Origin: Ischnura elegans | Lineage: Eukaryota; Arthropoda; Insecta; Odonata; Coenagrionidae | Reading direction: 5' to 3' | Assembly (NCBI RefSeq): GCF_921293095.1 | Contig: NC_060258.1 | Coordinates: forward strand, 4,960,001-5,024,000 | Length of the DNA: 64,000 nucleotides | In this document: positions 12,595-23,147 of the stretch, piece after piece | Numbering within the stretch: position 1 is the stretch's first letter | Layout of the letters: every line of letters starts with the position of its first letter | Notes under the pieces: generated by a model | Database searches by the model: none | Told to the model about the DNA's origin: nothing | Seen by the model: the letters and a program-made list of their open reading frames with translations, nothing else | Translations under genes and position numbers: made by a program

Positions 12595-14328
12595 ATAATA
12601 TTGGAGGATGTAGACGCATGCTAGCCGTGATTGTGGCATCTTTTTAATTTAAAACGATGTTTTTAAGGTGGTCCTGGGAGTTTCCAGGGTTTTTTTGTGA
12701 GTGTACTGACTACGGTCACAAGCATCCTAAGAAATTACTTAGCGATGAGTCAGAGGAGAAGGGAATTACTGCTAAAATATGCTAAAACACCAAAGAACAT
12801 GCTATTTACAGAAAAAAAATAATTTTTTCCCTGGTCTTCTAGGAGGGCACGTGAAATTTAGAGGGTTTTTCTTGCATAAAAGGTTTTTGTCTACCTACAA
12901 TAAAAATTCCAGCGATCTAGCTGTAGGGAAACAATGAATTTTCCCGTATTATTAATATTTAGATTTCCAATTCTGTGTTCTCCACATAGCGGTGCATAGG
13001 CGCTTTAATAAGGCATAACTCCTGTGAATTTCGTAGCCGTACCTTATGGGGAAGTGGTTTAAAAAATTCGCCTTTAGGTGTCCATGTCCATGAGCCCCTT
13101 TTATTACTCTACTATTTTGTTAAGAAATGTACATTTAAAAATTTGAAGTTTTATTGCGGGTGAGTAATTGGGGCAGGATAATTGAACATGACGCGTAAAT
13201 ATAGCCGACACAATTCCCATTCGGAATCAATAAAAACGATACACCTGGGATGAATGGTACACGAAATATACGACTTATTAGGTAATTTTTATTTTTTTGG
13301 GGGGTTCACAGGGGGTTTTCGGGGGACCTAAAGTGCTTGTTCTGTATAACGCGGCATCCTTTACCTTGGATAAAAATTTCGGCTCTGTAGCTGTAGTGTA
13401 AGCATGCTTTTTCGACGGTGTCATCCGTTTAAATTAAGTATTCTGCGTTCTCCGGGTAGCGGCACGTAGGGGCAACAAAAAGACGTCACTCACGTTAATT
13501 TCGTGGCCGTATGTCGTCGGGAAGTGGCAGAAAAAAATTCCGAAAAATTTAAAATCGTGTGTTGAGGGAATGCAAACTTCACGGCGGATGTATTGTAAGT
13601 TACCAAACGTTGTAGGAGTCGCAATTTCAATGGAAATACATAATCGTTAACAACTCGAAATTTGTTCGTCTTAAGGATACATGAAGATAGCCGAAAAATT
13701 GAATAAAAAATCTAGTATCTTGCATTTAAGTGAATTTGTCCTACGATTATTGCAAATTGGTGAAAAAAATTCCGAAATTCGGCCCATAAGAAAAGCATTG
13801 GAAATTTTAAATTGTTAAAAAAAATACTTTTAAACAAAAAATTGCAAAGGCAACCACACCAAAAAATCAACCAAAAAATCTAGTGTCTCATACGTTAGGG
13901 ACTTATTCCTACAACGATTTTAAGTTGGTTTTTAAAAAATCCAAAGATAGGCCCATAAGAAAAGCATTGGAAATTTAAAAAAATTATAAAAAATACTTTC
14001 AATCGAAATATGGCAAAATGTTTCGCATCAAAAAATTGACCAAAAAATCTAGTTTCCGTCAGTGAAATTTCATGTTCCGGTGACATTTTTAAGTAGGCAA
14101 ATAATGGAATATGTTTTAGTCCCATAAGGCTCCAATGTTAATTCGGATCGATATATCTCGAAAACCGATCGACTTTTTCGAGATTTCGGACTTTTCCCCC
14201 CGATGAATATTTTTTCTCCACTACCTGTAAAAATTTCGTCTTCCCAGCACGTCCGGAAGTGGTCGGGAATTTGTATACGTGAATCAGTGAGTGTGCTATC
14301 TGTCACACATCGGGTTGTATATAATATA
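11070..14328 (-). mobile_element. Array unit 4 (type A), Helitron-ended tandem unit
   Basis: A 3,259 bp type A unit directly following unit 3. The terminal hairpin near 11096 carries one stem mismatch (TTAGAGGGC against GCCCCCTAA), unlike the perfect stems in the other units. The AT half is almost identical to those of units 1 and 3. Confidence 0.75.
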
Positions 14329-15830
14329 GACTCGCCGCGCTGCGCGCGCTCGTTAGGGGGCTACGCCCCCTAAAACCCCCCGCATCCGGCTTCGCCGGCT
14401 GCCCCCACCGGACGGCTTCGCCGTCCACCCCGCGACTACTCGGAACGGCTTCGCCGTTCCTCGCCAAAGGGGCCGTCTTCGCCGCCCATATATTTAGGCA
14501 GCCCTCCGACAGACAGCAGCTGGTTCGTCGGAACGGCTTCGCCGTTCATCGTGTGAGGGCGGCTCCGCCGCAGAAGGGTTAACCGAGTCCTCCCTAGGCG
14601 TGGACTCCTGGGAACGGCATCGCCCTTCCCCGTGCCGGGGCGGCTTCGCCGCCCAAGGTTTACCGGTGTTCCCCCAGGACTGCGACAACTCGTAACGGCT
14701 GCGCCTTTCCTCGCCACCCCCACCGGACGGCTTCGCCGTCCCACCCGTGACTCCTCGGAACGGCTTCGCCGTTTCTCGTTGTGGGTCGGCTTCGCCGCCC
14801 ATATATTGAGGCAGCCCTCCAACAGACACCAGCTAGTACCTCGGAACGGCTTCGCCGTTCATCGTGTTAGGGTGGCTTTGCCGCCCAAGGTTTACCCGAG
14901 TCCCCCTGAGGCCTGGACTCCTGGGAACGGCATCGCCCTTCCTCGTGGCGGGGCGGCTTTGCCTTCCAAGGTTTACCAGTGTTCCCCCGCGCCTTCGACA
15001 GCTCGAAACGGCTGCGCAGTTCCTCGCCTGTGGGCGGCTTCACTGCCCAAGGGTTATCTTGTCGTAATGGGGCGGCCACGCCTCCCAAGGTTTACCTATT
15101 TCCCCGAGCCATCGCCTCCTCGGAACGGCTGCGCCGTTCCTCGCGTGAGGGCCGCTTCGCCGCCCAAGGGTTATCGGCGCCCTCCCTCGTAAGCTTCCTC
15201 GTAATGGGGTGGGTTCGCCGCCCAGGATTTACCCGTGTTCCCCCGAGGCGTCGACTCCTGGGAACGGCGTCGCCCTTCCACGTGATAGGGCGGCTTCGCC
15301 GCCCAAGGTTTACTGTGTCCCCCCGAGCCGTCGACTCCTCGGAACGGCTTCGCCGTTCCTCGTCCGTGGGCGGCTTCGCCGCCCAAGGGTTATCGGCGCC
15401 CTACCCCCGTAAGCTTCCTGGTGATGGGGCGCCTTCGCCGCCCAAGATTTACCCGTGTCCCCCCGAGGCGTCAACTCCTGGGAACGGCATCGCCCTTCCG
15501 CGTGATGGGGCGGCTTCGCCGCCCAAGGTTTACTGTGTCCCCCCGAACCGTCGACTCCTTGGAACGCATTCGCCGTTCCTCGTCTTTGGGCGGCTTCGCC
15601 GCCCAAGGGTTATCGGCGCCCTCCCCCCTCGTAAGACACCCATTCGGCTGCTCCACGTGTTGGAGCGGATTTGCCGCCCGAGGGTTCTCGGAGGGTTTCC
15701 GCGCCTCTGACTCCTTGGAATGTCTCCGTCGTTCCTGGGGAGGGGGCAGCTTCGCCGCCAGGGTTTTCACTCCTCACAGAGCAATGCGTACTACCAGATT
15801 TCCCCGATCGTTTACAAAGGCTGCCGGGGG
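14329..15830. repeat. GC-rich hairpin minisatellite block (type B)
   Basis: Type B hairpin block, matching 4565-6067 in order but with more scattered substitutions. Several substitutions break stems, for example ggaacgcattcgccgttcc near 15562. Confidence 0.88.
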
Positions 15831-17558
15831 ATAATGTGGCTGAATGTACACGCATGCTAGCCGTGATTGTGGCATTTTAGCTTATGACGATGTTTTGAAG
15901 GGGGTCCGGGGGATTTCCAGGGGTTTTTATGAGTATACTGGCAACGGTCGCAATCATCCAAATAAATTCCTTAGCGATGAGTCATAGGAGAAGGGAATTA
16001 CTGCTAAAATATGCGAAAACACCGAAGAACATGCTATTCACAGAAAAAAATAATTTTTTCCCTAGTCTTCTTGGAAGCCACGTGATATATCGAGGGGTTT
16101 TCCTGCATAAAAGGTCTTTGTCTACTTACAGTAAAAATACCAGCGATGTAACTGTAGGGGAACAATGAATTTTCCCGTATTACTCACATTTAGATTACCA
16201 ATTCTGTGTTTTCCAAATAGCGGTGCATAGGCGCTGTAATAAGGCATAACTAATGTGAATTTCGTAGCCGTACGTTATGGGGAAGTGGTTTAAAAAAATC
16301 GGTTTTAGGTGTCCTTGTCCTGGAACCCCTTTTATTACTCTACTATTTTGTTAAGAAATGTACATTTAAAAGTTTGAAGTTTTATTGCGGGTGTGTAATT
16401 GGGGCAGGATAATTGAACATGACGGGTAAATATAGCCGACACAATTCCCATTCGGAATCAATAAAAACGATACAACTGGGATGAATGGTACACGAAATAT
16501 ACGACTTATTAAGTAATTTTTTTTTTTTTGGGGGGGTCACAGGGGGTTTTCGGGGGTCCTAAAGTGCTTGTTCTGTAAAACGCGGCATCGTTAACCTTGG
16601 ATAAAAATTTCAGCTCTGCAGCTGTAGTGTAAGCATGCTTTTTCGACGGTGTCACCCGTTAAAATTAAATATTCTGCGTTCTCCTGGTAGCGGCGCGTAC
16701 GAGCACGAGAAAGACGTCAATCACCTGAATTTGGTGTCCGTACCACGTCGGGAAGTGGTAAAAAAAAATTCGGAAAAATTTAAAATCGTGTGTTGAGGGA
16801 ATGCAAACTTCACGGCGGATGTGTTGTAAGTTACCAAACGTTGTAGGAGTCGCAATTTCAATGGAAATACATAATCGTTAATAACTCGAAATTCTTTCGT
16901 CTTTTGGATACATGAAGATAGCCGAAAAATTGAATAAAAAATCTAGTATCTTGCATTTAAGTGAAATTGTCCTACGATTAATGCAAATTGGTGAAAAAAA
17001 TTCCGAAATTCGGCCCATAAGAAAAGCATTGGAAATTTTAAATTGTTAAAAGAAATACTTTTAATCAAAATATTGCAAAGACGACCACATCAAAAAATCA
17101 ACCAAAAAATCTAGTACCTCATACGTTAAGGACTTATTCCTACAACGATTATAAGTTGGTTTTAAAAAAATTCAAAGAAAGGCCCATAAGAATAGCATTG
17201 GAAATTTAAAAAAATTATAAAAAATACTTTCAATCAAAATACGGCTAAATGGTTCACATCAAAAATCGGCCAAAAAATCTAGTTTCCGTCAGTGAAATTT
17301 CACGTTCCAGTGACGTTTGCAAGTAGGCGAAGAATGGAAAAAGTTTTAGTCCCATAAGGCTCCAATGTTAATTCGGATCGATATATCTCGAAAACCGATC
17401 GACTTTTTCGAGTTTTCGGATTTTTCCCGCCGATGAATATTTTTTCTCCACGACCTGTAAAAATTTCGTCTTCCCAGCACGTCCGGAAGCGGTCGGGAAT
17501 TTGTATACGTGAATGAGTCAGTGAGCTATCTGTCACACATCGGGTTGTATATATTATA
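14329..17558 (-). mobile_element. Array unit 5 (type B), abuts Helitron copy 1
   Basis: A 3,230 bp type B unit whose right end is fused directly to the 3' end of the Helitron at 17559. The junction sequence is the same as between two array units. The last ~400 bp of its AT half differ by several percent from the matching unit next to the second Helitron (57120-57522), whereas the Helitrons themselves are almost identical. Confidence 0.75.
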
Positions 17559-17678
17559 GACTCGCCGCGCTGCGCGCGCTCGCTAGGGGGCTACGCCCCC
17601 TAGAACCCCCGCCGCGGCCGGCTGCGCCGTCCGCGCCCCGAACGGCTTCGCCGTTCCCCGACTTCGTCGGGTGTCGGC
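17559..17678 (-). promoter_or_regulatory. Helitron 3' terminal and subterminal hairpins
   Basis: On the minus strand this is the 3' end of the element. It holds a perfect 9 bp stem with a three-base loop (17583-17603, CTAGGGGGC/GCCCCCTAG), then a second GC hairpin (CGCGC-GCA-GCGCG on the minus strand). Inside lie an AACGGC-TTC-GCCGTT hairpin at 17641-17655 and a CCCGAC-TTC-GTCGGG hairpin at 17658-17672. Helitron 3' ends typically carry such a hairpin as replication terminator; that function is inferred. The array units have TTAGGGGGC/GCCCCCTAA at the same place, a compensated base-pair change. The same 120 bp is immediately upstream of the plus-strand gene at 17679. Confidence 0.75.
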
Positions 17679-18252
17679 ATGTCCCCCGGTGTGAACCGAA
17701 TCGTGTCGTGCATCAACGGGTAAGTATTCGGAGGGGAAAGGTATCGACCACGTGAGTTTGAACTCCGTACCTCGTTCCGCAGTGCTCTTAAATATGTTTT
17801 CAAATTTTTCGAATGCGGGGGTTGCGTTCCCCTTGTCGATCGTCGAAATCGCCCTGGCGTCGAAGAAGCACCGTTTTCCTCCCCCGCCGATATCCCCTGG
17901 CGATCTCTCACTGTGATAATACTTTCCGGAAAGATTTCGGAGATGGAAACTGGTGCATTGTGCACGTACGTTGACAATAAGGATAATGATTGGGATGCTC
18001 GTGATATATCCCGTTGTGCGGTTTGCATCGTAAGTTTTACCACGGCAAAGAAGTACGAAGAAGAAATTTTCGCTCAAAGTAAGCAATCTTTTTCTCTTTC
18101 TATCGAGCGTACAGATGTTATCACCCACTGCATTTGCCAATCGGAAGCCAAATACGGTGAAGGAAGACATTGGAATCCACGAGCAATCGTTCGTGGAGAG
18201 GAACGCAAAGTCTGCCTTAAGTAATTTTATGCAGTGTTCACCTGCGAAATGA
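17679..18252 (+). CDS. Putative three-exon gene inside the Helitron, antisense to Rep; unknown function
   Basis: Exons 17679-17719, 17783-18029 and 18115-18252 give a 141-residue protein. The introns are 63 and 85 nt, with strong signals: GG|GTAAGT to CCGCAG, and ATC|GTAAGT to CGTACAG after a pyrimidine-rich tract. Phases match at both joins and translation ends in a TGA at 18250. The protein begins MSPGVNRIVSCING, has a FFECGGC stretch, a charged segment VDNKDNDWDARD, further cysteines (SRCAVCI) and ends NFMQCSPAK. I do not recognise a family. It sits between the Helitron terminal hairpins and the 3' side of Rep, on the opposite strand, and is unchanged in the second copy, so it is either a captured host gene or an accessory gene. 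A long minus-strand open frame over the same bases (17583-18338) lacks an ATG at its start and is probably its shadow. No transcript evidence is available. Confidence 0.5.
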
Positions 18253-19128
18253 ATACGGAATCGGAATTGGTTATGCTTGCGTCGTAAAGACGTGGCACTA
18301 ATTGAAAAGTCCGTGAAATGGCTTTCGATTGTTGCCACCCCCTCGCCACGTTGAGGCTGCAGTTAGGATTTGAGAGGGGCATGCACTACAACCACTACTA
18401 AGTATTAGCTAAATGTACACAGACAGATGTCTCTGATATTGAAAGACGCGTACGTATTACTCGTAATAGAGAACGTAGAAATAAATACAAGGCGTCAGTG
18501 ATCATGAAAATCAAGTTTAGGTACATATACATTCACGTAGGTGTGGCAGGAATAGCTGAGATCCTGTGACATGAATTTCAAGCAATGCTAAGATAGAGAA
18601 AACTTTAGTCGTATTTCGTAACTTAATTGCAACAATTTATGTACGTTAGTAAGACGGCTCCAAGTTGATAAATTGATACGCATGCAGATTGTGATTTACA
18701 AGGTTGTAAATAGTTAGAATGCGGTGATATGGTGTGGGAAAGTTGAGTAGCATAACACTGAGAAATATGTAAATATAGGCATAACACGGTGAACATACAT
18801 CACAAAAGATATCATAGCAGTTCCTTTAAAATTAAGTGTATATAAAATGCAGAAAATGTGGTACAAGAAGGGAGAAAGAAACGACTATATTACAGTGCAA
18901 TGTTAATGGAACTAATAATGGTTAATTTTTGTATATTTTCTCTTGTTCATGCGTACTACTTAATGCTATATTTCCAAACTGAAAAGGTAACATGCATAGG
19001 TTAGATGATCATAGTTTTTATGGATTCATTTTTTTGTATTTTCTAATTTTTGGTAAGTTATTGTAAGTGTGCACCTATGACGGTGACATTGTAACGCAGC
19101 GTGTAGGTGAAGGGCTATAAAAAGTTAA
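18253..19128. other. AT-rich Helitron interior, no gene seen
   Basis: About 0.9 kb of AT-rich sequence between the plus-strand gene and the 278-bp repeat block. No open frame, splice series or internal repeat that I can support. It is carried unchanged in the second Helitron copy. Confidence 0.6.
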
Positions 19129-19848
19129 TTTTTAGGCCCATTTTCCATGAGTTATTTCCTCGCAAACGTCCCTGGTGACCTTGTCCCTACTCGAATAATC
19201 CGGAGACCGGCCTGTGGTTACGGCGCTTGGTCTTCGTGATGGTATATACCGATGACGATGGAAGGCAAGCCAGGTTCTTTTGCCACCCTTCTCCACTGAT
19301 ATCACGGAAATGACGGAGTATGGAGATAATTTTTTGCATCCTCGTAAATTAAATGCAATCCAGCGACGATATTGGAATCGGTGACATCACTTCAATAGGT
19401 AGAGAGATATTCTTCGTAGAAATGGACTGTGCGTGTAGTGGGGAAACCCTAGGTGGCCTTCTCCCTACTCCTCGATCCCGGAGACCGGCCTGTAGAAACG
19501 GCACGGGTCTCCCTACGATATATACCGATGGCGATGGAAGGCCGGCGAGGGTCGTCACACTCACACCACTCCACTGTAGTCTTACGAGATGGTAGGCGAT
19601 GTAGGCACTCGTTTGCGTAATCGTTAGTGATATTTAATCCAGCGACGATTATGGATTCGGTGACTTCCCATTAAGCAGGCGATTGTATGTCTTTGCGGAA
19701 ATGTACTCTCCATGCGGTGGAAACACCCAAGGTAGCCTTCTCCCTACTCTACAAATCCGGAGACCGGCCTGTAGACACGGCACCTAGTCTCCCTAATGGT
19801 ATATACCGCTGACGATGCAAGGCACGCTTGGGGTCATCTCAAAGAGAC
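19129..19848. repeat. Three diverged ~278 bp direct repeats inside the Helitron
   Basis: Three copies, the first partial, are marked by ccggagaccggcctgt near 19200, 19481 and 19759 (spacing about 280 and 278 bp), followed by gtatataccg. Copies two and three also share the upstream aatccagcgacgat segment. In copies two and three GGAGACC...GGTCTCC (or GGAGAC...GTCTCC) can fold into a hairpin around the CGGCCTGTAG stretch. The block lies just downstream of the Rep-helicase stop codon on the minus strand. Role unknown; accessory replication or transcription signals are possible. Confidence 0.75.
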
Positions 19849-19871
19849 GTGTGAAATCAATGAACAATTCC

Positions 19872-22800
19872 TCATAGTAAAAGCTCTGGGAAAACCACGT
19901 TTTTGGCGTAAGGTATCCCATCGATGAGTTTCTTCGGCGGAACGAGTACGATTATGTCTTCCGGCCTTCTCACGCGGCTCAATAAAACGTAGAGTAGACC
20001 GTGAGTGAAACAGTCGGTTCTGAGGTCCACTCCGACGTACTCTATAGTCTGGCCCTGGCTCTTATGTCCTGTCATGGAGTATGCTAAGGCCAAGGGGAAC
20101 TGGCGGCGGAGTATTTTAAGCGGAGAACCTTCGGTGAATGGGAATATGAAACTGATCCGGGGTATGCCGATGAGGTGTGTCTTCCCGGGAATTCGGACCG
20201 TGACGAGGCGGCGTGTAATAGCAGTCACGATGACTTTGGTCCCATTCACCAGTCCGTCTGCAATATTCAAATTCCTGATGATTAGGCATACCGATCCGAC
20301 CTTGAGGCGCAAAACGTGGTCCGGAATGCCTTTTCCGGATGCCTTGTTCAACAGTTGGATGTCCACATCGAGTCCCTCGTCGTCTTCTTTGTAGACGCTG
20401 TCGGCGCTCCTCAGCTCATGCAGGCATCCTTCGTAAGAGTCGAGAACTAACTCATTTATTTCCTTGACGTTTACATTCAACGTGGAAAGAATCGCTCTCT
20501 TTGCGCAGAGCTCGGGTTGGCTCAGAACGCAGGGTGGAAAGACCTCGTCGATAAGTTGCCGCAGAGATGTCACAGCCCTTAGTCCTCGAAGTGGTATCAG
20601 CGTCTCTTGTAGCCGTCCCTCGCCGAAGGGGATGGAGTCGATGGTGCCGTTGCCAACCTGGAGGAGGAAGTCGGAGTAATCCTTGCAGTTACTCGTTCGT
20701 TGTGGCGTTGTCAAGGAAAATACCTTGAAGATCCTCCACATCGGTGACGACCGCAGGGAAACACGCGCTACATCTGCGGGGGTGCGCGCTTTTTCCACGA
20801 CGGGTGGGATTTGCCTAAAGTCACCGGAACAGACGAATATCTTTCCTCCGAACGGCAAATCATTATCCATAAGATCCCTAAGTGACCTATCTATAATTTG
20901 AAACAAAAAGTGATGAGCCATCGGTGCCTCGTCGAAGATAATGATTTTTGCTTCTCTCACGAGTTGAGCCCGCTGCGAACCGTTGCTCACGTTCCAATAT
21001 CCAGTTCCGTCCCCTAAATCGAGGGGGAGGCGGAACATGCTGTGGGCCGTAGTCCCTCCTTCCATGTTGGACGCCGCGATCCCCGAGCTGGCAACTGCCA
21101 AAGCAACAAATCCGTGTCCGCGCGCGTACGCTAGAATGACGCTGATGAGTGCGGTTTTTCCATAGCCGCCCGGCCCGTCGAGGAACAATATTCTATCCCC
21201 TCTTATTTCATCCTGGATGAGGGTTTTGACGTGGGAGAAAGCACGTTTCTGGTCCTCGGAAAGCCTTGGCTCCCACTCCTCCACGAAAGACCTCAACTGT
21301 TCCCTTCCGTAACGAACCTGCTCTCTACTCAATTCGGTAGTGTCGTCGTCGACGTGCGGAAGCCCGTGATCGGTGAGACAAGAACCCTGACGCCTGAGGC
21401 TCCTATCGATAGCTAAAAGAGTTAATCGGTACGCTACCTCGGGGTTTTCGGGATGCCGGTCTAAATGATCCTCACTCAGGGCATCCTTAAATTTCTCCCA
21501 AAGGATGGCCGCTGGTGCGCCTACATTGCAGAGAAGAACGAAGAATGACCGCAATGCATTTGCAAGCATGAACGCCGAGGCCTCTTTCATGGCATCGCTG
21601 AATTCCTCCTCGTCCTCGATCAAGCCTAAAGTACGCGCGACTTCCTGAAACGTGCGGCAATGACCTACCCCGCGGGACAAAAGGTCGGCGTAACCACGGC
21701 AAGGAGTGGTCATGAGAAGGATCCTTAAGTAATACTGTTCGCCTCGGTTAGGTGAAATCCAAAGCAACCTACAGACTTTTTCCCCGCGCTTGCGAGCGGT
21801 AACGTAATGCACGCCGTCCGGGTGCTCGAAAAAGACGTCAGTACGCGGAGAACGGGAGTGGACTATGCACGTCTCGTAAAAACTCTGGTACGTCAAGTCG
21901 TCAAAAATGGGGTCTCGCGGACGGTCGAAGTAAATCATTAATTTGGAAGAGGCGGAAGACGCGATTTCTGTCAAATTACTCTCGCGAGGCCTGTATATGA
22001 CTTGTTGTTTCCCTTCCAAGTGGACGGGAAGGCATTCCACGGTGGGCTCCAATTTAGAAATGGGGAACTCAAGCAAACGCCAGCAGGCGTCGCTGGCGCC
22101 TATCATGCGCTTTGTGGCATACTGCTCGACCTCGTTCTCTTGCAATCCTATCGGGGTCACGGTGACGTTTTGCAGTGAGCCACCCTTCATTAGGTATTTA
22201 AACAAATATTTAACTACGCGGCGAGTGGATGCAAGTTCTAAGTTTATGTGCGCCTCGTACTTCAACATCAACGCGGCGTTGTACGGGACCACCCATCCGT
22301 CGTGCACTGTAATTTCCCTGCGTCGCGTGGTGATAATCCCCCGATTCGAATAATTGCGCCTATACTGAACGAAACCTCTTTCGTCCACGTGGGTTGTTTC
22401 GCAAGACGGTTTGGGATAGAATTTACCGCAACAACCTTTCGCGTCATCCCAACATGGAAAGTCGGTGCGGTAGTCGGTACCGCACGGGCCGTGGATCATG
22501 TGTTGCAATACTAATTTCCTAAGTCGTCCACCGGCCTCGTAGTCGGATGGAATGTCTGCGCGAATTACCTCGTCGATTTCTGCCGCTTGTACCGGTTCCC
22601 CTCCGTGTACCTTGAAAACTATGTGCGCGTGAGGCAATCCCCGCATTTGCATTTCGATGACGTAGACGAAGTAGGCGGGGCGCCCAAAAAATGCTCCGCT
22701 ACGCAAGTCCCTTATCAATTCCCCGAGCTTAATGCTAAATATCCTGCAGGCTGTGGAAGGATCACTGCGCTTGCTTCCGTGGGGGCACGCCTTACTATTT

Positions 22801-23135
22801 TCCTCCCAGTGAGCGCTATAGGTAAACGTGAGAAAGTACGTCGGCGCTCCCAACCGCGATACTAGAGCCATGGCGTTCTCGTAGTGGACCTTCATGTACC
22901 GGGGTCCTCCGGTGAACGTGCTCGGAAGGTAAACTTTCCCCGGACGCACGCCACCTTCTCCTTGAACTGTTTCGTCACCCTCGATATCTCGTCGAACCTG
23001 TCCTTGTTCCTGTCTTCCTACGTCTATCAGTTCGTCCAGAGGTGCGATCCGCGTGGCGGTTGCGGAGGAGGATCGCATCTGGGAATAGCGGATGAAACGT
23101 AGCCGCTCTTCTTCGTACCGGGCGAACATTTCCAC
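19872..23135 (-). CDS. Helitron Rep-helicase, catalytic part (HUH Rep + PIF1 helicase)
   Basis: A 1,087-residue frame starting MEMFARYEEERLRF. The Rep region has the HUH motif GLPHAHIVF (His169, His171) and the two-tyrosine motif VVKYLFKYLMKGG (Tyr310, Tyr314), which cut and join single-stranded DNA in rolling-circle transposition. A PIF1-type superfamily 1 helicase follows: Walker A GPGGYGKT at 654-661, Walker B IIFDEA at 732-737, CSGDFRQIPPV at ~769-779, and C-terminal MTGHKSQGQT and LLSRVRRPEDI motifs. All key residues I can check are intact. The same frame continues upstream as the zinc-finger part (23148-24407), separated by one TAG and four further codons before the ATG at 23135. The combined ~1,490 residues match the usual size of an animal Helitron protein, so the start here may be secondary. 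It acts in the nucleus to mobilise the element. Confidence 0.93.
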   Translation of the reverse strand: MEMFARYEEERLRFIRYSQMRSSSATATRIAPLDELIDVGRQEQGQVRRDIEGDETVQGEGGVRPGKVYLPSTFTGGPRYMKVHYENAMALVSRLGAPTYFLTFTYSAHWEENSKACPHGSKRSDPSTACRIFSIKLGELIRDLRSGAFFGRPAYFVYVIEMQMRGLPHAHIVFKVHGGEPVQAAEIDEVIRADIPSDYEAGGRLRKLVLQHMIHGPCGTDYRTDFPCWDDAKGCCGKFYPKPSCETTHVDERGFVQYRRNYSNRGIITTRRREITVHDGWVVPYNAALMLKYEAHINLELASTRRVVKYLFKYLMKGGSLQNVTVTPIGLQENEVEQYATKRMIGASDACWRLLEFPISKLEPTVECLPVHLEGKQQVIYRPRESNLTEIASSASSKLMIYFDRPRDPIFDDLTYQSFYETCIVHSRSPRTDVFFEHPDGVHYVTARKRGEKVCRLLWISPNRGEQYYLRILLMTTPCRGYADLLSRGVGHCRTFQEVARTLGLIEDEEEFSDAMKEASAFMLANALRSFFVLLCNVGAPAAILWEKFKDALSEDHLDRHPENPEVAYRLTLLAIDRSLRRQGSCLTDHGLPHVDDDTTELSREQVRYGREQLRSFVEEWEPRLSEDQKRAFSHVKTLIQDEIRGDRILFLDGPGGYGKTALISVILAYARGHGFVALAVASSGIAASNMEGGTTAHSMFRLPLDLGDGTGYWNVSNGSQRAQLVREAKIIIFDEAPMAHHFLFQIIDRSLRDLMDNDLPFGGKIFVCSGDFRQIPPVVEKARTPADVARVSLRSSPMWRIFKVFSLTTPQRTSNCKDYSDFLLQVGNGTIDSIPFGEGRLQETLIPLRGLRAVTSLRQLIDEVFPPCVLSQPELCAKRAILSTLNVNVKEINELVLDSYEGCLHELRSADSVYKEDDEGLDVDIQLLNKASGKGIPDHVLRLKVGSVCLIIRNLNIADGLVNGTKVIVTAITRRLVTVRIPGKTHLIGIPRISFIFPFTEGSPLKILRRQFPLALAYSMTGHKSQGQTIEYVGVDLRTDCFTHGLLYVLLSRVRRPEDIIVLVPPKKLIDGIPYAKNVVFPELLL

Positions 23136-23147
23136 TTGCCACGCCTG

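Noticed and set aside
17583-18338. A 251-codon minus-strand frame at the Helitron 3' end as a second Helitron gene.
   Set aside because: It starts without an ATG, runs into the terminal hairpins, and its sequence is less protein-like than the spliced plus-strand model over the same bases. Kept only as an alternative.
21943-22353. Plus-strand frames of 60-136 codons inside 19872-24332.
   Set aside because: They lie antisense to the Rep-helicase and follow from its codon composition.
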